In this document: piece after piece, positions 1 through 8,508 of the stretch
Numbering within the stretch: position 1 is the first letter of the stretch
Layout of the letters: each line of letters opens with the position of its first letter
NCBI GenBank assembly: GCA_903825895.1
Contig: CAIKCI010000029.1
Location: 1 to 64,000, forward strand
DNA from: an uncultured Actinomycetes bacterium
GTDB lineage: Bacteria; Actinomycetota; Acidimicrobiia; Acidimicrobiales; RAAP-2
Length of the DNA stretch: 64,000 nucleotides
Direction of reading: 5' to 3'
Position numbers and translations under genes: made by a program
Notes under the pieces: generated by a model
Database searches by the model: none
What the model saw: only the letters and a program-made list of their open reading frames with translations
Told to the model about the DNA's origin: nothing

Positions 1-917
1 GTTGTAGGAGCAACTGGCGTAGTTTCATCCACCACAAAGGCTTGGCCTCCCGCGCTGTCTGAGTAGTTCCCACCAGCACTACAGTTGCCCGCCGAGGAAC
101 ACGAGATTGATGAGACGGAGGCCCCGTTTTGCGTATTGAGCACACCCGCTACTTCTTGGGCGGCCCCCCACGTGCCACCCACTTCATCGACCACAAAGGC
201 TTGGACTCCCGAGCTGTCTCGGTATTGCCCAGCAGCACTGCAGTTGCCGGCCGAGGAACACGAGTTTGAGGTAACGATGGCGTAGTTGTCCGTATTGAGC
301 GCACCCGCTACTTCTTGGGCGGCCCCCCACGTCCCGTTCACTTCATCGACCACAAAGGCTTGGATTCCCGCGCTGTCATGCGAGCTGTCATGGTAGTTCC
401 CGCCAGCACTACAGTTGCCCGCCGAGGAACATGAGATTGAGTAAACGCTGGCGTTGTTTTGCGTATTGAGCGCAGCTGCTACTTCTTGGGCGGCCCCCCA
501 GGTCCCGTTCACTTCATCGACCACAAAGGCTTGGCCTCCCGCGCTGTCTGAGTAGTACCCGCCAGCACTGCAGTTCCCGGCCGAGGAACATGAGATTGAG
601 TAAATGGAGGCGTCGTTTTGCGTATTGAGCGCAGCTGCTACTTCTTGGGCGGCCCCCCACGTCCCGTTCACTTCATCGACCACAAAGGCTTGGTATCCAG
701 CGCTGTCATGGTAGTACCCACCAGCACTACAGTTGCCCGCCGAGGAACACGAGATTGAGCGAACGATGGCGTCGTTTTGCGTGTTGAGCGCACCCGCTAC
801 TTCTTGGGCGGCCCCCCAGGTGCTCGTGGCGGAGGCGGGCCCGATTGCAAGGACCCCTAAGGTCGAAAACAATATGATTGTCGCCGTAGCCAAGAAACCG
901 CGAATTGATCCTGACAT
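1..917 (-). CDS. Secreted tandem-repeat protein (3' end outside window)
   Basis: The reading frame is open from an ATG at 917 to the left edge, so the C-terminus is missing. The start has a strong Shine-Dalgarno (AAGGAGG, 922-929). Residues 1 to about 30 form a signal peptide: a charged start, a hydrophobic core and an Ala-Ser-Ala cleavage site. Five units of about 53 residues follow, each starting WGAAQEV, with a CSSAGNC motif in the middle and QAFVVDE near the end. Two cysteines per unit could form a disulfide. After the fifth unit, near base 30, the frame continues into a Thr/Pro/Val-rich stretch. Similar repeats occur in large surface or secreted actinobacterial proteins of unknown function; a beta-propeller-like fold is only a guess. 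No enzymatic motif is visible. Confidence 0.8.
   Translation of the reverse strand, partial: MSGSIRGFLATATIILFSTLGVLAIGPASATSTWGAAQEVAGALNTQNDAIVRSISCSSAGNCSAGGYYHDSAGYQAFVVDEVNGTWGAAQEVAAALNTQNDASIYSISCSSAGNCSAGGYYSDSAGGQAFVVDEVNGTWGAAQEVAAALNTQNNASVYSISCSSAGNCSAGGNYHDSSHDSAGIQAFVVDEVNGTWGAAQEVAGALNTDNYAIVTSNSCSSAGNCSAAGQYRDSSGVQAFVVDEVGGTWGAAQEVAGVLNTQNGASVSSISCSSAGNCSAGGNYSDSAGGQAFVVDETTPVAPT
12..818 (-). repeat. Five tandem coding repeats, 159-171 bp
   Basis: The phrase CGGCCCCCCA recurs at 161, 320, 491, 650 and 809, giving periods of 159, 171, 159 and 159 bases (53 or 57 codons). The units are nearly identical at the DNA level, including synonymous positions. The 171-base unit carries an extra 12 bases made by a local duplication (GCTGTCATG repeated near 373-391), which adds a second His-Asp-Ser. 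All units stay in frame with the secreted protein. Confidence 0.9.
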
Positions 918-1048
918 TAAGTCCTCCTTCGCGCCCAAGAACTTATTTCCTTAGGTTTTCTTTTACTCGAACATAGCAGTATCCCAAGATGACTTCACGA
1001 CTTTTATTTTCCGAGTGGGTCCTTGCTCATTTCGCTAAGACCTCATCG

Positions 1049-1395
1049 TGGAGGTGGCGGGAATCGAACCCGCGTCCGCCGGTATCTCAATGAGCATTCT
1101 CCGAGCGCAGCTAGTCGTTAGTTGTCGGGTGCGGAAGCCGACTAGCGACTTTTCCACTCCGTATCCCTACTGTGGTGTCCCTCGATGCCGGTAGGTCGCA
1201 ACTCCGAGGTAAGTCCTTCTTAATGGCGTCCATATTCCGACCCGAAGGACTGAGACCGGATGAACGTCACTGCCTAAGCAGCGAGTGCGAGCTGAGGCTC
1301 GGCGTTTATTTTTGTTTCAGGCTCTTTAACGTGGTTCCTGAGACCACGGCTCGCTTCTCTCACCTCAACATCCAACGTCGAGACCAATCACCCCC
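1049..1395 (-). ncRNA. ssrA: tmRNA (transfer-messenger RNA)
   Basis: The minus strand begins GGGGGTGATTGG at 1395 and ends with a T-arm (GGTTCGATTCC) and CACCTCC followed by A at 1049. The seven end bases pair as a tRNA-like acceptor stem with one G-U. CCA is not encoded and must be added. A tag frame reads GCC GAG CCT CAG CTC GCA CTC GCT GCT TAG (1303-1274), giving AEPQLALAA; the ending LALAA is typical of tmRNA degradation tags. The exact resume codon is inferred from the usual Ala codon. The RNA rescues stalled ribosomes with SmpB, whose gene lies 0.9 kb upstream on the same strand. Length is 347 nt. Confidence 0.93.
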
Positions 1396-1462
1396 GTGCT
1401 TACTTTCGCCGTGAGGTTCACGACATCTCCATGGTACTAGAGGATTTCTGAAATCTTCGCTG

Positions 1463-1504
1463 AAAAGCCGATGCCGCCCTTCAGAAAAGAAGGACGGCAT
1501 CGGC
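1463..1504 (-). terminator. Rho-independent terminator after carbonic anhydrase gene
   Basis: The 15-base arms GCCGATGCCG(C)CCTT and AAGG(A)CGGCATCGGC pair with one mismatch around an 8-base loop. On the minus strand the hairpin is followed by TTTT. It lies just after the carbonic anhydrase stop and before tmRNA, so it probably separates the two transcripts. Confidence 0.75.
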
Positions 1505-1534
1505 GGAACTCCACTCTCAGAGCTGAGGTCTGAT

Positions 1535-2113
1535 TCAGCTGGCTTTGCCCGCGTTGGCTGCATCCGGGATTTCAACGAGTTTTCCGGTGGCGACATCATA
1601 GATATAGCCATAGATCGGGATGTTCTTTGGCACCAGGGGGTGATTACGAATTCGGCGGACGTCTTCAACCACGCTCGTGGGATTGTCCTTGATGGTCAAC
1701 CAATCGATGTAGTTCCCTTCGGTTGATCCAGGTCCGGTCCCCACGTCGCTAAAGCCATCGGCGCCCAGTGCCGCAGTTTCGAGACTGTTGGCCAAAAGGC
1801 CTCGCATCACGTCGTCCGTGAAGAATTCCATGCCGCAGTTGGTGTGGTGGATGACGAACCACTCTTTGGTGCCGAGCAGTTTGTACGAGATGACGAGCGA
1901 ACGAATCGCGTCATCGCTGGCTCGACCTCCGGCATTACGGATGACGTGGGCGTCTCCTTCGGAGAGTCCGGCATATTTCGCTGGGTCGAGACGAGCGTCC
2001 ATGCAGGTCAAAATAGCGAACTGGCGCGCTGGGGGCAGGGCCAAGGATCCCTTGTCGCCAAAGGAGGCGGCGTAGGCGGTGTTGGCGGACAGGACTTCAT
2101 CGTGGACGGGCAT
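1535..2113 (-). CDS. Beta-class carbonic anhydrase
   Basis: This 192-residue protein should interconvert CO2 and bicarbonate in the cytoplasm. The zinc-site signature is present: Cys37 in CMDAR with Asp39/Arg41, and His90-x2-Cys93 in HHTNCGM. The [14 protein letters not shown] segment is typical of the short beta-carbonic anhydrases such as Mycobacterium tuberculosis Rv1284. It is monocistronic, with a terminator directly downstream and a recognisable -35 box upstream. It sits between smpB and ssrA with no obvious functional link to trans-translation. The ATG at 2113 is the first good start in frame. Confidence 0.93.
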   Translation of the reverse strand: MPVHDEVLSANTAYAASFGDKGSLALPPARQFAILTCMDARLDPAKYAGLSEGDAHVIRNAGGRASDDAIRSLVISYKLLGTKEWFVIHHTNCGMEFFTDDVMRGLLANSLETAALGADGFSDVGTGPGSTEGNYIDWLTIKDNPTSVVEDVRRIRNHPLVPKNIPIYGYIYDVATGKLVEIPDAANAGKAS

Positions 2114-2170
2114 AGGGCTCGCTTTCGGTAGGGTCAGGCGAATACCTGACTTATATGATCGGATTTATCA

Positions 2171-2198
2171 TAATTACCGAATAGGATGAGTCTGTCAA
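2171..2198 (-). promoter_or_regulatory. Candidate promoter for carbonic anhydrase gene
   Basis: The minus strand carries TTGACA (2198-2193) and, 16 bases on, TAATTA (2176-2171). A TATGAT (2172-2167) is an alternative -10 but would need a 20-base spacer. The implied 5' leader is about 50 bases. Confidence 0.4.
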
Positions 2199-2285
2199 GT
2201 CACGAAAGCATCGAGAATCCTGGGTACAGGGCTTGAATCTTTTTGAGGACCCTGCTCAATGATCCGCATGAATCGAAGAGGGGAC

Positions 2286-2798
2286 TTAGCGTGAAGCGTT
2301 GCGATGGGCGCGATCAGCCTCACGCTTCTCGTCACGTTCTCGGATGGCGTGACGTTTGTCGTGAACTTTGCGACCTCTGGCGAGGCCGAGTTCGACCTTG
2401 GCTTTTCCCTCATGGAAGTAGACCTTCAAGGGAATCAGGGTCAACGGCTGGCGCTGGGTCTGCACGATCAAGTCTTCAATCTCATGACGGTGGATTAAGA
2501 GCTTGCGTTTCCGATCGGGGTCGTGGGTCCCAAAGCCAACGGCAAATTTCCAAGGTGGAACGTGGAGGCCAAAAAGCCAGAGTTCGCGGTTATCGACTCG
2601 GGCATAGGCATCAGCCAATTGGGCTTTGCCTTCGCGTAGGGACTTCACTTCTGAACCCGTCAGGACCATCCCGCATTCGAAGGTCTCCAAAATGTCGTAG
2701 TCGTGACGGGCACGACGATTCGATGCGACCGTTCGGTCACCCGATGGCTCCGCCTTTTTGGCATCTCGCTTGGCTTTTGTTTTCTTGGCCTGTGCCAT
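2286..2798 (-). CDS. smpB: SsrA-binding protein SmpB
   Basis: This 170-residue RNA-binding protein delivers tmRNA to stalled ribosomes. Family blocks are clear: NRRARHDYDILETFECG, GSEVKSLREGKAQLADAYA, a KRKLLIHRHEI segment and a basic C-terminal tail rich in Lys/Arg that would enter the mRNA channel. The first 20 residues are Lys/Ala-rich, as is common in Actinomycetota. Its RNA partner ssrA is on the same strand 0.9 kb downstream. No terminator is obvious between smpB and the carbonic anhydrase promoter. Confidence 0.96.
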   Translation of the reverse strand: MAQAKKTKAKRDAKKAEPSGDRTVASNRRARHDYDILETFECGMVLTGSEVKSLREGKAQLADAYARVDNRELWLFGLHVPPWKFAVGFGTHDPDRKRKLLIHRHEIEDLIVQTQRQPLTLIPLKVYFHEGKAKVELGLARGRKVHDKRHAIRERDEKREADRAHRNASR

Positions 2799-2859
2799 GG
2801 GCTCAGGCTACTTCTCTTGGCCACCACACCTCTTTGACTAGGTTGGAGGCGTGCTCCAG

Positions 2860-3252
2860 ATGACCAAAACAATCGCCGATGCGATCGTGGCGCACTGCCT
2901 CAAGGGATTGCCCGACGAGGCGTGTGGGCTCTTTGGCGGTGACGTCAGCAACGCCATCGTGCGAGACCTCTATCTTTCGGAGAATATGGCGCATTCAGCG
3001 CTGATCTATACGGTCGACCCCAAAGTACATTTACGAGCCGATCGCGATGCAGAGGGCAAAGGCGGGGGGATTCTTGGGGTCTTCCACTCCCACACCCACA
3101 CCGAGGCCTATCCGTCGCCCACCGATGTTGCTCAAGCCCCCGACCCCTCGTGGCACTACGTCATCGTGTCGCTGCGCGGTGACGTGGCTTCGATCAGGAG
3201 TTTCACGATTATCGGTGGGGTCGTGAGCGAAGAAGCCATAGAGATTCTCTAA
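2860..3252 (+). CDS. JAMM/MPN zinc peptidase (Mec-like, CysO processing)
   Basis: This 130-residue single-domain metallopeptidase has the full JAMM signature: Glu20 in DEACGLF, then His76-Ser-His78, seven residues, Ser86 and Asp89. In M. tuberculosis the related Mec protein cleaves cysteine from the CysO-cysteine adduct. Here cysO and cysM lie 0.7 kb downstream on the same strand, separated only by doxX, which supports the same role. The ATG at 2860 is preferred over a GTG at 2851 because GGAGG (2845-2849) is correctly spaced only for the ATG. It could also trim the C-terminal Ala-His from this organism's CysO; that is inference. Confidence 0.87.
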   Translation: MTKTIADAIVAHCLKGLPDEACGLFGGDVSNAIVRDLYLSENMAHSALIYTVDPKVHLRADRDAEGKGGGILGVFHSHTHTEAYPSPTDVAQAPDPSWHYVIVSLRGDVASIRSFTIIGGVVSEEAIEIL

Positions 3253-3302
3253 GGTCAAGGGGCTGGTGGCGAGAAAAGCACTCTGCGAAGGTGGTCGGGC
3301 AG

Positions 3303-3308
3303 TAGCCT
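3303..3308 (+). promoter_or_regulatory. TAGCCT -10 box before doxX
   Basis: TAGCCT fits the actinobacterial TAnnnT -10 pattern and recurs before other genes in this window. It would give a leader of about 25-27 bases containing a GGAGG (3329-3333) before the ATG at 3342. A short AGGTG/CACCT hairpin lies in that leader. No clear -35 was found. Confidence 0.35.
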
Positions 3309-3341
3309 GACAGGTGAAACCACCTATCGGAGGAACTCTTC

Positions 3342-3881
3342 ATGCTCGCAACTGCTACTTATCACTCCTGGGCAATTAGTTTGAGTTTGCTGCTCATTCG
3401 CGTTGCGCTGGGCGGAATGATCGCTGCGCACGGACTCAACAAAATCTTTGGCGGCGGCAAAATCGCAGGGACCGCCGGTTGGTTCCACTCCATTGGCATG
3501 CGTCCAGGGGTGCCGAACGCGTGGGCCGCGGCAATCACGGAAGTAGGTGCCGGCTTGTTCTTGATCCTCGGGCTGATTACGCCAGTGGCCTGTGCCGGGC
3601 TGGTTGCGTTGATGGTCGTGGCGATCATTACGGTGCACCGAGCAAATGGCTTCTTTGTTTTTAACGCAGGGCAAGGTATTGAGTATTGCCTGATCGTGGC
3701 GGCGATCGCCATTGGCCTCGGTGGCCTCGGTGCTGGTAACTGGTCACTCGATCACGTAGCCAAGATCTGGACCTTTCAGCCATGGGTCGGCCTTGTTGTT
3801 GCCGCCGGCGTCGGCATCGGGGGAGCGTTCTTGCAGTTGGCGGCGTTCTTTCGTCCATCGAAGGTAGCCAGCGAAAGCTGA
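3342..3881 (+). CDS. DoxX family membrane protein
   Basis: This 179-residue protein has four hydrophobic segments (around 10-30, 62-82, 86-104 and 115-135) plus a fifth near the C-terminus. The early RVALGGMIAAHGLNKIFGG block is typical of the DoxX family. In mycobacteria a DoxX protein forms a membrane complex with a thiosulfate sulfurtransferase and superoxide dismutase that handles thiol oxidative stress. Its place between the JAMM gene and cysO/cysM fits a link to thiol or sulfur homeostasis, but no direct function can be read from the sequence. The start has a GGAGG 8 bases upstream. Confidence 0.85.
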   Translation: MLATATYHSWAISLSLLLIRVALGGMIAAHGLNKIFGGGKIAGTAGWFHSIGMRPGVPNAWAAAITEVGAGLFLILGLITPVACAGLVALMVVAIITVHRANGFFVFNAGQGIEYCLIVAAIAIGLGGLGAGNWSLDHVAKIWTFQPWVGLVVAAGVGIGGAFLQLAAFFRPSKVASES

Positions 3882-3994
3882 TCGTTCGCAGGTCATCTTG
3901 AGTGGCCTGCACCGACGACCTGCCAAGACCACTAATATGTGACTAAAGAAGTCAGGTTTTCCTCGCTTCTCCTGATGTCCCAAGGAGGCCCCCG

Positions 3995-4276
3995 ATGACT
4001 GTTTCAGTGCGACTCCCAACGGTTCTGCGTGTCCAGGCCGGCGGCCAAGCAGTCGTGGAGTTAGATGGCACCACCATTGGCAAGGTCTTGACGACGTTGG
4101 TTGACACCTTTCCAGGCCTCAAGGGCCAGGTTATTAGCGAGGACGGGACGTTAAATAAGTTCGTCAATATCTATATCAATGACGATGACGTGCGGTACCT
4201 CCAACAACTCGACACCCCGGTCAGCGACGGTGATGAAATCTCCATCCTTCCTGCTGTTGCCGGAGGGGCCCACTAA
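3995..4276 (+). CDS. cysO: Ubiquitin-like sulfur carrier CysO (MoaD/ThiS fold)
   Basis: This 93-residue protein resembles M. tuberculosis CysO along its length, including the FVNIYINDDDVRYL and ILPAVAGG segments. CysO carries sulfur as a C-terminal thiocarboxylate for cysteine synthesis by CysM. Unlike the mycobacterial protein, which ends in Gly-Gly, this one continues with Ala-His before the stop, so two residues must be removed before activation. The JAMM peptidase upstream is the obvious candidate. No activating E1-like enzyme (MoeZ type) is in the window. GGAGG lies 5-6 bases before the ATG. Confidence 0.93.
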   Translation: MTVSVRLPTVLRVQAGGQAVVELDGTTIGKVLTTLVDTFPGLKGQVISEDGTLNKFVNIYINDDDVRYLQQLDTPVSDGDEISILPAVAGGAH

Positions 4277-4280
4277 GAAC

Positions 4281-5246
4281 GTGGCTCGGTACACATCCGT
4301 TCTTGATCTGATTGGTGAGACGCCCATTGTCGACGCCTCGGCGCTCAGTCCAAATCCCAATGTCAAGATCTGGGCCAAACTCGAAGGGCGAAACCCGGCC
4401 GGTTCGGTAAAAGACCGTGTGGCGTTGAGCCTGGTCGAAGCTGCCGAACGCGACGGCATCTTGGTGCCCGGAAAAGCCGGCCAAGTACTCATCGAGCCAA
4501 GTTCGGGGAATACCGGCATTGCCTTAGCGATGGTCTGTCGTATGCGTGGCTATCACCTCAAGGTGGTGCTCCCGACCAACGTCTCGATCGAACGACGACA
4601 ACTTTTGGAAGTCTTCGGCGCAGAGATCATCGAATCGCCCGGCGACGAAGGTTCAAACGGAGCGGTAAAGCGCGCAAGGATTCTCGCCCAAGAACACCCC
4701 GAGTGGGTGTTCTTGTATCAATATGCGAACCCCGCCAACCCCAACGCGCACTACACCCACACTGGCCCAGAGATTTTTAGAGATGTCCCTGAGATCACAC
4801 ACTTTGTAGCGGGACTTGGCACCTCAGGTACGCTGCTCGGCGTAGGCCGCTTTCTGAAAGAGCAAAAATCAGCGACCCAAATCTGGGCGATTGAGCCGCC
4901 AACCGGCGAGATGGTTGACGGACTGCGCAATTTGGATGACGGGTATATCCCGCCGATTTTCGCCGATCTCGGTGGCGCAGAGATTTTGGATCGCAAAATT
5001 GTGGTTCGCCCCAAAGAGTCGATTGAGTGGACTCGCCGCATGACTGAGATTGGTCTCTTCGTCGGTATTTCGTCGGGAGCGATCATGGCAGGTGCCGTTC
5101 GATGCGCCAGCCAAATCCCCGAAGGAGAATCAGCCACGATTGTCACCATCGCCTGTGACGACGGCTGGAAATATCTTTCGACGGGAGCCTGGACTGACGA
5201 CATCGACACCGTCGTTGAGCGGGCCAAGAAGGTTATTTACTTTTAA
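4281..5246 (+). CDS. cysM: CysO-dependent cysteine synthase CysM
   Basis: This 322-residue PLP enzyme of the cysteine synthase family starts at GTG 4281, four bases after the cysO stop. Family landmarks are LIGETPIV, the PLP lysine in NPAGSVKDR, the substrate loop EPSSGNTGIALA, the phosphate-binding GLGTSGTL, and GISSGA near the C-terminus. CysM in mycobacteria joins O-phosphoserine with CysO thiocarboxylate to give CysO-cysteine. Tight coupling with cysO favours that specificity over free sulfide. A longer frame to 4179 overlaps cysO and gives an unrelated 34-residue extension, so it was not used. Confidence 0.93.
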   Translation: MARYTSVLDLIGETPIVDASALSPNPNVKIWAKLEGRNPAGSVKDRVALSLVEAAERDGILVPGKAGQVLIEPSSGNTGIALAMVCRMRGYHLKVVLPTNVSIERRQLLEVFGAEIIESPGDEGSNGAVKRARILAQEHPEWVFLYQYANPANPNAHYTHTGPEIFRDVPEITHFVAGLGTSGTLLGVGRFLKEQKSATQIWAIEPPTGEMVDGLRNLDDGYIPPIFADLGGAEILDRKIVVRPKESIEWTRRMTEIGLFVGISSGAIMAGAVRCASQIPEGESATIVTIACDDGWKYLSTGAWTDDIDTVVERAKKVIYF

Positions 5247-5304
5247 ACAGGGCCGACCGTCGCCCAGCGATACTCGGCGTTCTGAGTTTGGTGCGAGGTG
5301 AACT

Positions 5305-6606
5305 GTGGCGTCGAGAAAGAGTAATCAGGTGGGCCAAAATTGTTCAGTGGAAAATCCAACCGTTGTCGTGCTCGTCCCTACACAGGATTTTCTTGCGCAT
5401 TCGCTGCCACCCGCTACCTTCCCCCAGGACAGAGTCAGCGCATCTGGCGGGGAGCGGTCGCTCTACGAACTCGCTCTCGCGGCGCAGTTGGCGGGCTACA
5501 ACGTCGAGCTGCGAGGTGAAGCCTCGAAGGTGCTCTTGTCCTTTGTAGAGAGCGCGGGTGGGGTCGCACTGTCGTGTCCTGAAACGTTTCGTGAGATTAC
5601 CGACAAGGACATCATTATTTTTCCTGAGGTCATCTCGCCACACCAACTCTTTAACTATTTCCATTCGGGTGCCCGACTCGTGATGTATCAACTCTCGGTG
5701 CCCGGATCCATTACATGGGATGGAACGCCTGAATGGACCTTGCAGCGTTTGACGACGGTGCCGTACGAATCGTTGGGTCGACCGGAGTCCTTCCAGGCTT
5801 TCGATCGGCTCGGCGTGGAGATGTGGACGCATTCAGAAGGAATCGCCTTGGCCGGAGAGCGCGCTGGTGTTCATGTCACGAGATTTGGTATCGGACCGCT
5901 ACTTGATGTTCCTTCGCCCGTTGAGCGAAGCTTTGATGTCGCCATCGTGACCGAGAACCGATGGGGCCAGTGGGCTGAAGATATTGTTGCGAAATTGCCC
6001 GAAGCCTCGATACTGCGGATCCCAAAGAGGGAGCGTGTGTATTCGTTGGCCAGTGAGTTGCGCCACGCCAAGGTACTCGTTTTTCCCTCGCGCGTTGAAG
6101 GACTTCCACGTATTGTCGGCGAAGCGGCGTCCGTGGGAACGGTTCCCGTCGTGCTGGGAACCAATCCGTTTTTGACCGAAGGTGATTGGGGGAAAGGTGT
6201 CGTCCTGGTCGATCATCTCGACGACATGGCGAACGCGACCCGAGATCTCTTGGCCGATGATCATCGATGGCGAGCACTCTCAACAGCCGCAGCGGCATCG
6301 CGCGCTGAGCGCGGAGATCTTGCTGCGTTTGTTGGGCGCGTGGGCACCGCACTCGAGGACATTCAGCCTCAAGTCACCAGTGAAATTCGAAAAGTATTCG
6401 CCCAAGAACTCATGGGGGAGTACGGCCGGCGAGATGAGACCCAACGCATCTTGTTCGAAAGGACCGTCATCCAAGCAGCGACGATAGACGAATTGAAGAG
6501 TGAAAGAGAGACGAGAGAGCGTCACATTGAAGCCATGGTGCACAGTCGTTCTTGGCGGTCGACGGCCTGGATGCGAAGGCTGCGGCGAGCACTGCCATTG
6601 AAATAA
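5305..6606 (+). CDS. GT4-like glycosyltransferase with C-terminal coil
   Basis: This 433-residue protein has a GT-B layout. An N-terminal Rossmann half contains SGGERSLYELALAAQLAG (about 50-67). A C-terminal donor-binding half contains VFPSRVEGLPRIVGEA, with the EX7E pattern of family 4. The last 70 residues are charged and helical and end with SRSWRSTAWMRRLRR, a tail common in glycosyltransferases of polysaccharide clusters. The first half is poorly conserved, so the donor and acceptor cannot be predicted. It starts at GTG 5305 with AGGTG upstream and is convergent with the SDR gene. It may supply the polysaccharide exported by the Wzm/Wzt system 11 kb away. Confidence 0.75.
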   Translation: MASRKSNQVGQNCSVENPTVVVLVPTQDFLAHSLPPATFPQDRVSASGGERSLYELALAAQLAGYNVELRGEASKVLLSFVESAGGVALSCPETFREITDKDIIIFPEVISPHQLFNYFHSGARLVMYQLSVPGSITWDGTPEWTLQRLTTVPYESLGRPESFQAFDRLGVEMWTHSEGIALAGERAGVHVTRFGIGPLLDVPSPVERSFDVAIVTENRWGQWAEDIVAKLPEASILRIPKRERVYSLASELRHAKVLVFPSRVEGLPRIVGEAASVGTVPVVLGTNPFLTEGDWGKGVVLVDHLDDMANATRDLLADDHRWRALSTAAAASRAERGDLAAFVGRVGTALEDIQPQVTSEIRKVFAQELMGEYGRRDETQRILFERTVIQAATIDELKSERETRERHIEAMVHSRSWRSTAWMRRLRRALPLK

Positions 6607-6674
6607 CCACCACATCGACGTGAATGGCACCGTGATCCTGGGGGAGGAACACGGCGATCTGAATGGCCTGATCC

Positions 6675-7562
6675 TTAGCGTTGAGTCAGGTACGTATTCA
6701 TTCGCTCGCTGAACGGTGCTGCTGGCTCCCATCCATAGAGGAGGCGCGCCTTCGCTGAAGAGACGATGGCTGATGGCGGATCGATGCTACGACTCGGCAC
6801 GAATTCAATGCTTGATCCATAGCGAGCGGCAACGATTTCGGCGAGCTGCAAAATGGTGACGACTTCTGGCGCCACCAAATTGATCACTTCGCTCGCCCAG
6901 GGCTGGTCGATGACCCGCTCAACGCCGAGTGCAATATCAGTGGCGTGCGTGAATTGGCGGAACTGGCCGCCATCTCCGTGCACTGACAGCACCTCACCGC
7001 TCTGCGCGGCGTGCGTAAATCTCTCGAAGACGGAGTTTGGCCGCATACCGGTTCCAAAGGCAGTCCCGAGGCGCAGGATCGCAACGCGCAAGCCCTGGCT
7101 TTCGTGGAGTGCACCCAGCATCATTTCTCCGCCAAGTTTCGAAACGGAGTACGCATCGCTTGGAGCCAGGGCAAAGTTTTCATCAATTTCCCCTGAAATC
7201 TGTGGGGCGTAAACTTCCCAGGTTGAGGCGTAGAGAACGCGGGCATCGTGGCGAGCTGCGGCGAGTCCGATATTTGTTGTCCCCAGGACATTTACCGACG
7301 CAGCCAAGCCAGGATCCCTCGTCGCTAACTCGGTGTCGCCGATTCCGCCGAAGTGGACCACCGTATCGAATCCAGCAACGGCAGCCATTACTGATTGGGC
7401 ATCGGTCAGGTCACCGATTGTGGTCGAGATATCGTGCGTTGTTGGAGGGATGAGGTCGAATCCCCGCACAGCGTGGCCACTGCTGGCGAGATGGCGAGCG
7501 ACGTTTCCGCCCAGAAACCCGGAACTGCCGGTCACCAGGATGGATCCAGTCGTCGAATTCAT
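6675..7562 (-). CDS. NAD-dependent epimerase/dehydratase (extended SDR)
   Basis: This 295-residue extended SDR has the N-terminal NAD(P) motif TGSSGFLGG (about 11-19), an Asp after beta-2 (RGFDL), STWEVY and the catalytic YSVSK (Tyr-x3-Lys). This is the architecture of nucleotide-sugar epimerases and dehydratases, though substrate choice cannot be read. The ATG at 7562 is the only start that leaves a compact Rossmann N-terminus; the open frame extends 104 codons further with no homology-like content. It faces the glycosyltransferase gene, and the two may act on the same glycan. Confidence 0.85.
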   Translation of the reverse strand: MNSTTGSILVTGSSGFLGGNVARHLASSGHAVRGFDLIPPTTHDISTTIGDLTDAQSVMAAVAGFDTVVHFGGIGDTELATRDPGLAASVNVLGTTNIGLAAARHDARVLYASTWEVYAPQISGEIDENFALAPSDAYSVSKLGGEMMLGALHESQGLRVAILRLGTAFGTGMRPNSVFERFTHAAQSGEVLSVHGDGGQFRQFTHATDIALGVERVIDQPWASEVINLVAPEVVTILQLAEIVAARYGSSIEFVPSRSIDPPSAIVSSAKARLLYGWEPAAPFSERMNTYLTQR

Positions 7563-7748
7563 GGCCTCATCCTCGCTCTTCTTCGATTCTTGCCAGAAAG
7601 AATCACGATAACACTGCCCTTGTGCAGAGAATCTTGCGTCATCGGAGGAAACAAGGTGACTCGGACAAGAAGTCCGTCCTTGCACGAGATGACCCGAAGA
7701 CAAATGCAGCCGTGCGATGATAGAGAGCGCCAAATAAAAGGAGCACGT

Positions 7749-8504
7749 ATGAGTGAGACCGACCCCCGAGTACTTCGAGAAGATGGACGGACGATTGACC
7801 AACTTCGCCCCGTCACCTTTGAGCGGGACTTCACCGTGATGGCCCCCGGATCCGTTCTTGTATCGATGGGCCAAACCCGGGTTCTGTGCACCGCATCGGT
7901 GGAGGATCGAATCCCACCGTGGATGCGAGGATCGGGCAAAGGATGGGTGACCGCTGAGTATTCGATGCTTCCCGGGTCAACACCGGAGCGGGCGTCACGC
8001 GAAGCCGCCAAGGGTAAGCAGTCTGGTCGCACCCAGGAGATCCAGCGACTTATCGCACGCTCATTGCGGAGCGTCACCAATTTGGTGGCAGTGGGAGAGC
8101 GTCAGATCACGGTTGACTGTGACGTCTTGCAAGCCGATGGAGGGACCCGTACCGCGTCGATCAGTGGCGCGTATGTGGCCCTTCATGATGCGTGTAGCCG
8201 ACTTATGGCCGCAGGCGAGATCAGCGCGCATCCCCTCACCGACGCCGTGGCGGCAGTGTCGGTTGGCATTATCGACGGCGTGCCGATGCTGGATCTTCCC
8301 TACAGCGAAGACTCACGGGCCGACGTGGACATGAACGTTGTGATGACCGGTCAAGGACGCTTTGTCGAAGTTCAGGGAACTGCTGAACAAATGGCCTTTT
8401 CTCGTGGCGAACTCGATACCCTGCTGGGTCTTGCTGAGTCAGGCATTGCCCAACTCCTCACTGCCCAAGCGGCGGTTCTTGCCACACCTCCATCGGCTCG
8501 ATAG
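7749..8504 (+). CDS. rph: Ribonuclease PH
   Basis: This 251-residue phosphorolytic 3'-5' exoribonuclease trims tRNA 3' ends. Diagnostic blocks include [14 protein letters not shown] at the N-terminus, [44 protein letters not shown] and [25 protein letters not shown] precedes the ATG at 7749 by 5 bases. The length fits the family. It lies directly upstream of rdgB, the common bacterial pairing, so the two are probably co-transcribed. Confidence 0.96.
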   Translation: MSETDPRVLREDGRTIDQLRPVTFERDFTVMAPGSVLVSMGQTRVLCTASVEDRIPPWMRGSGKGWVTAEYSMLPGSTPERASREAAKGKQSGRTQEIQRLIARSLRSVTNLVAVGERQITVDCDVLQADGGTRTASISGAYVALHDACSRLMAAGEISAHPLTDAVAAVSVGIIDGVPMLDLPYSEDSRADVDMNVVMTGQGRFVEVQGTAEQMAFSRGELDTLLGLAESGIAQLLTAQAAVLATPPSAR

Positions 8505-8508
8505 TGCC

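Noticed and set aside
12-818. Regular repeats as a CRISPR array
   Set aside because: The units are 159-171 bases with no distinct spacers and form one open, signal-peptide-led reading frame.
1172-1414. 80-codon frame opposite the tmRNA
   Set aside because: It coincides with the structured tmRNA and has no protein-like features.
2243-2863. Plus-strand frame of 206 codons
   Set aside because: It is antisense to smpB, which has clear family motifs.
4179-4280. 34-codon N-terminal extension of CysM
   Set aside because: It lies in another frame inside cysO and resembles nothing; GTG 4281 gives the family length.
6607-6674. Possible terminator between the convergent glycosyltransferase and SDR genes
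   Set aside because: No stable stem with a T-tract could be found.
7563-7874. 104-codon N-terminal extension of the SDR at 6675
   Set aside because: It has no conserved content, overlaps the rph upstream region and precedes a Rossmann motif that normally sits at the N-terminus.
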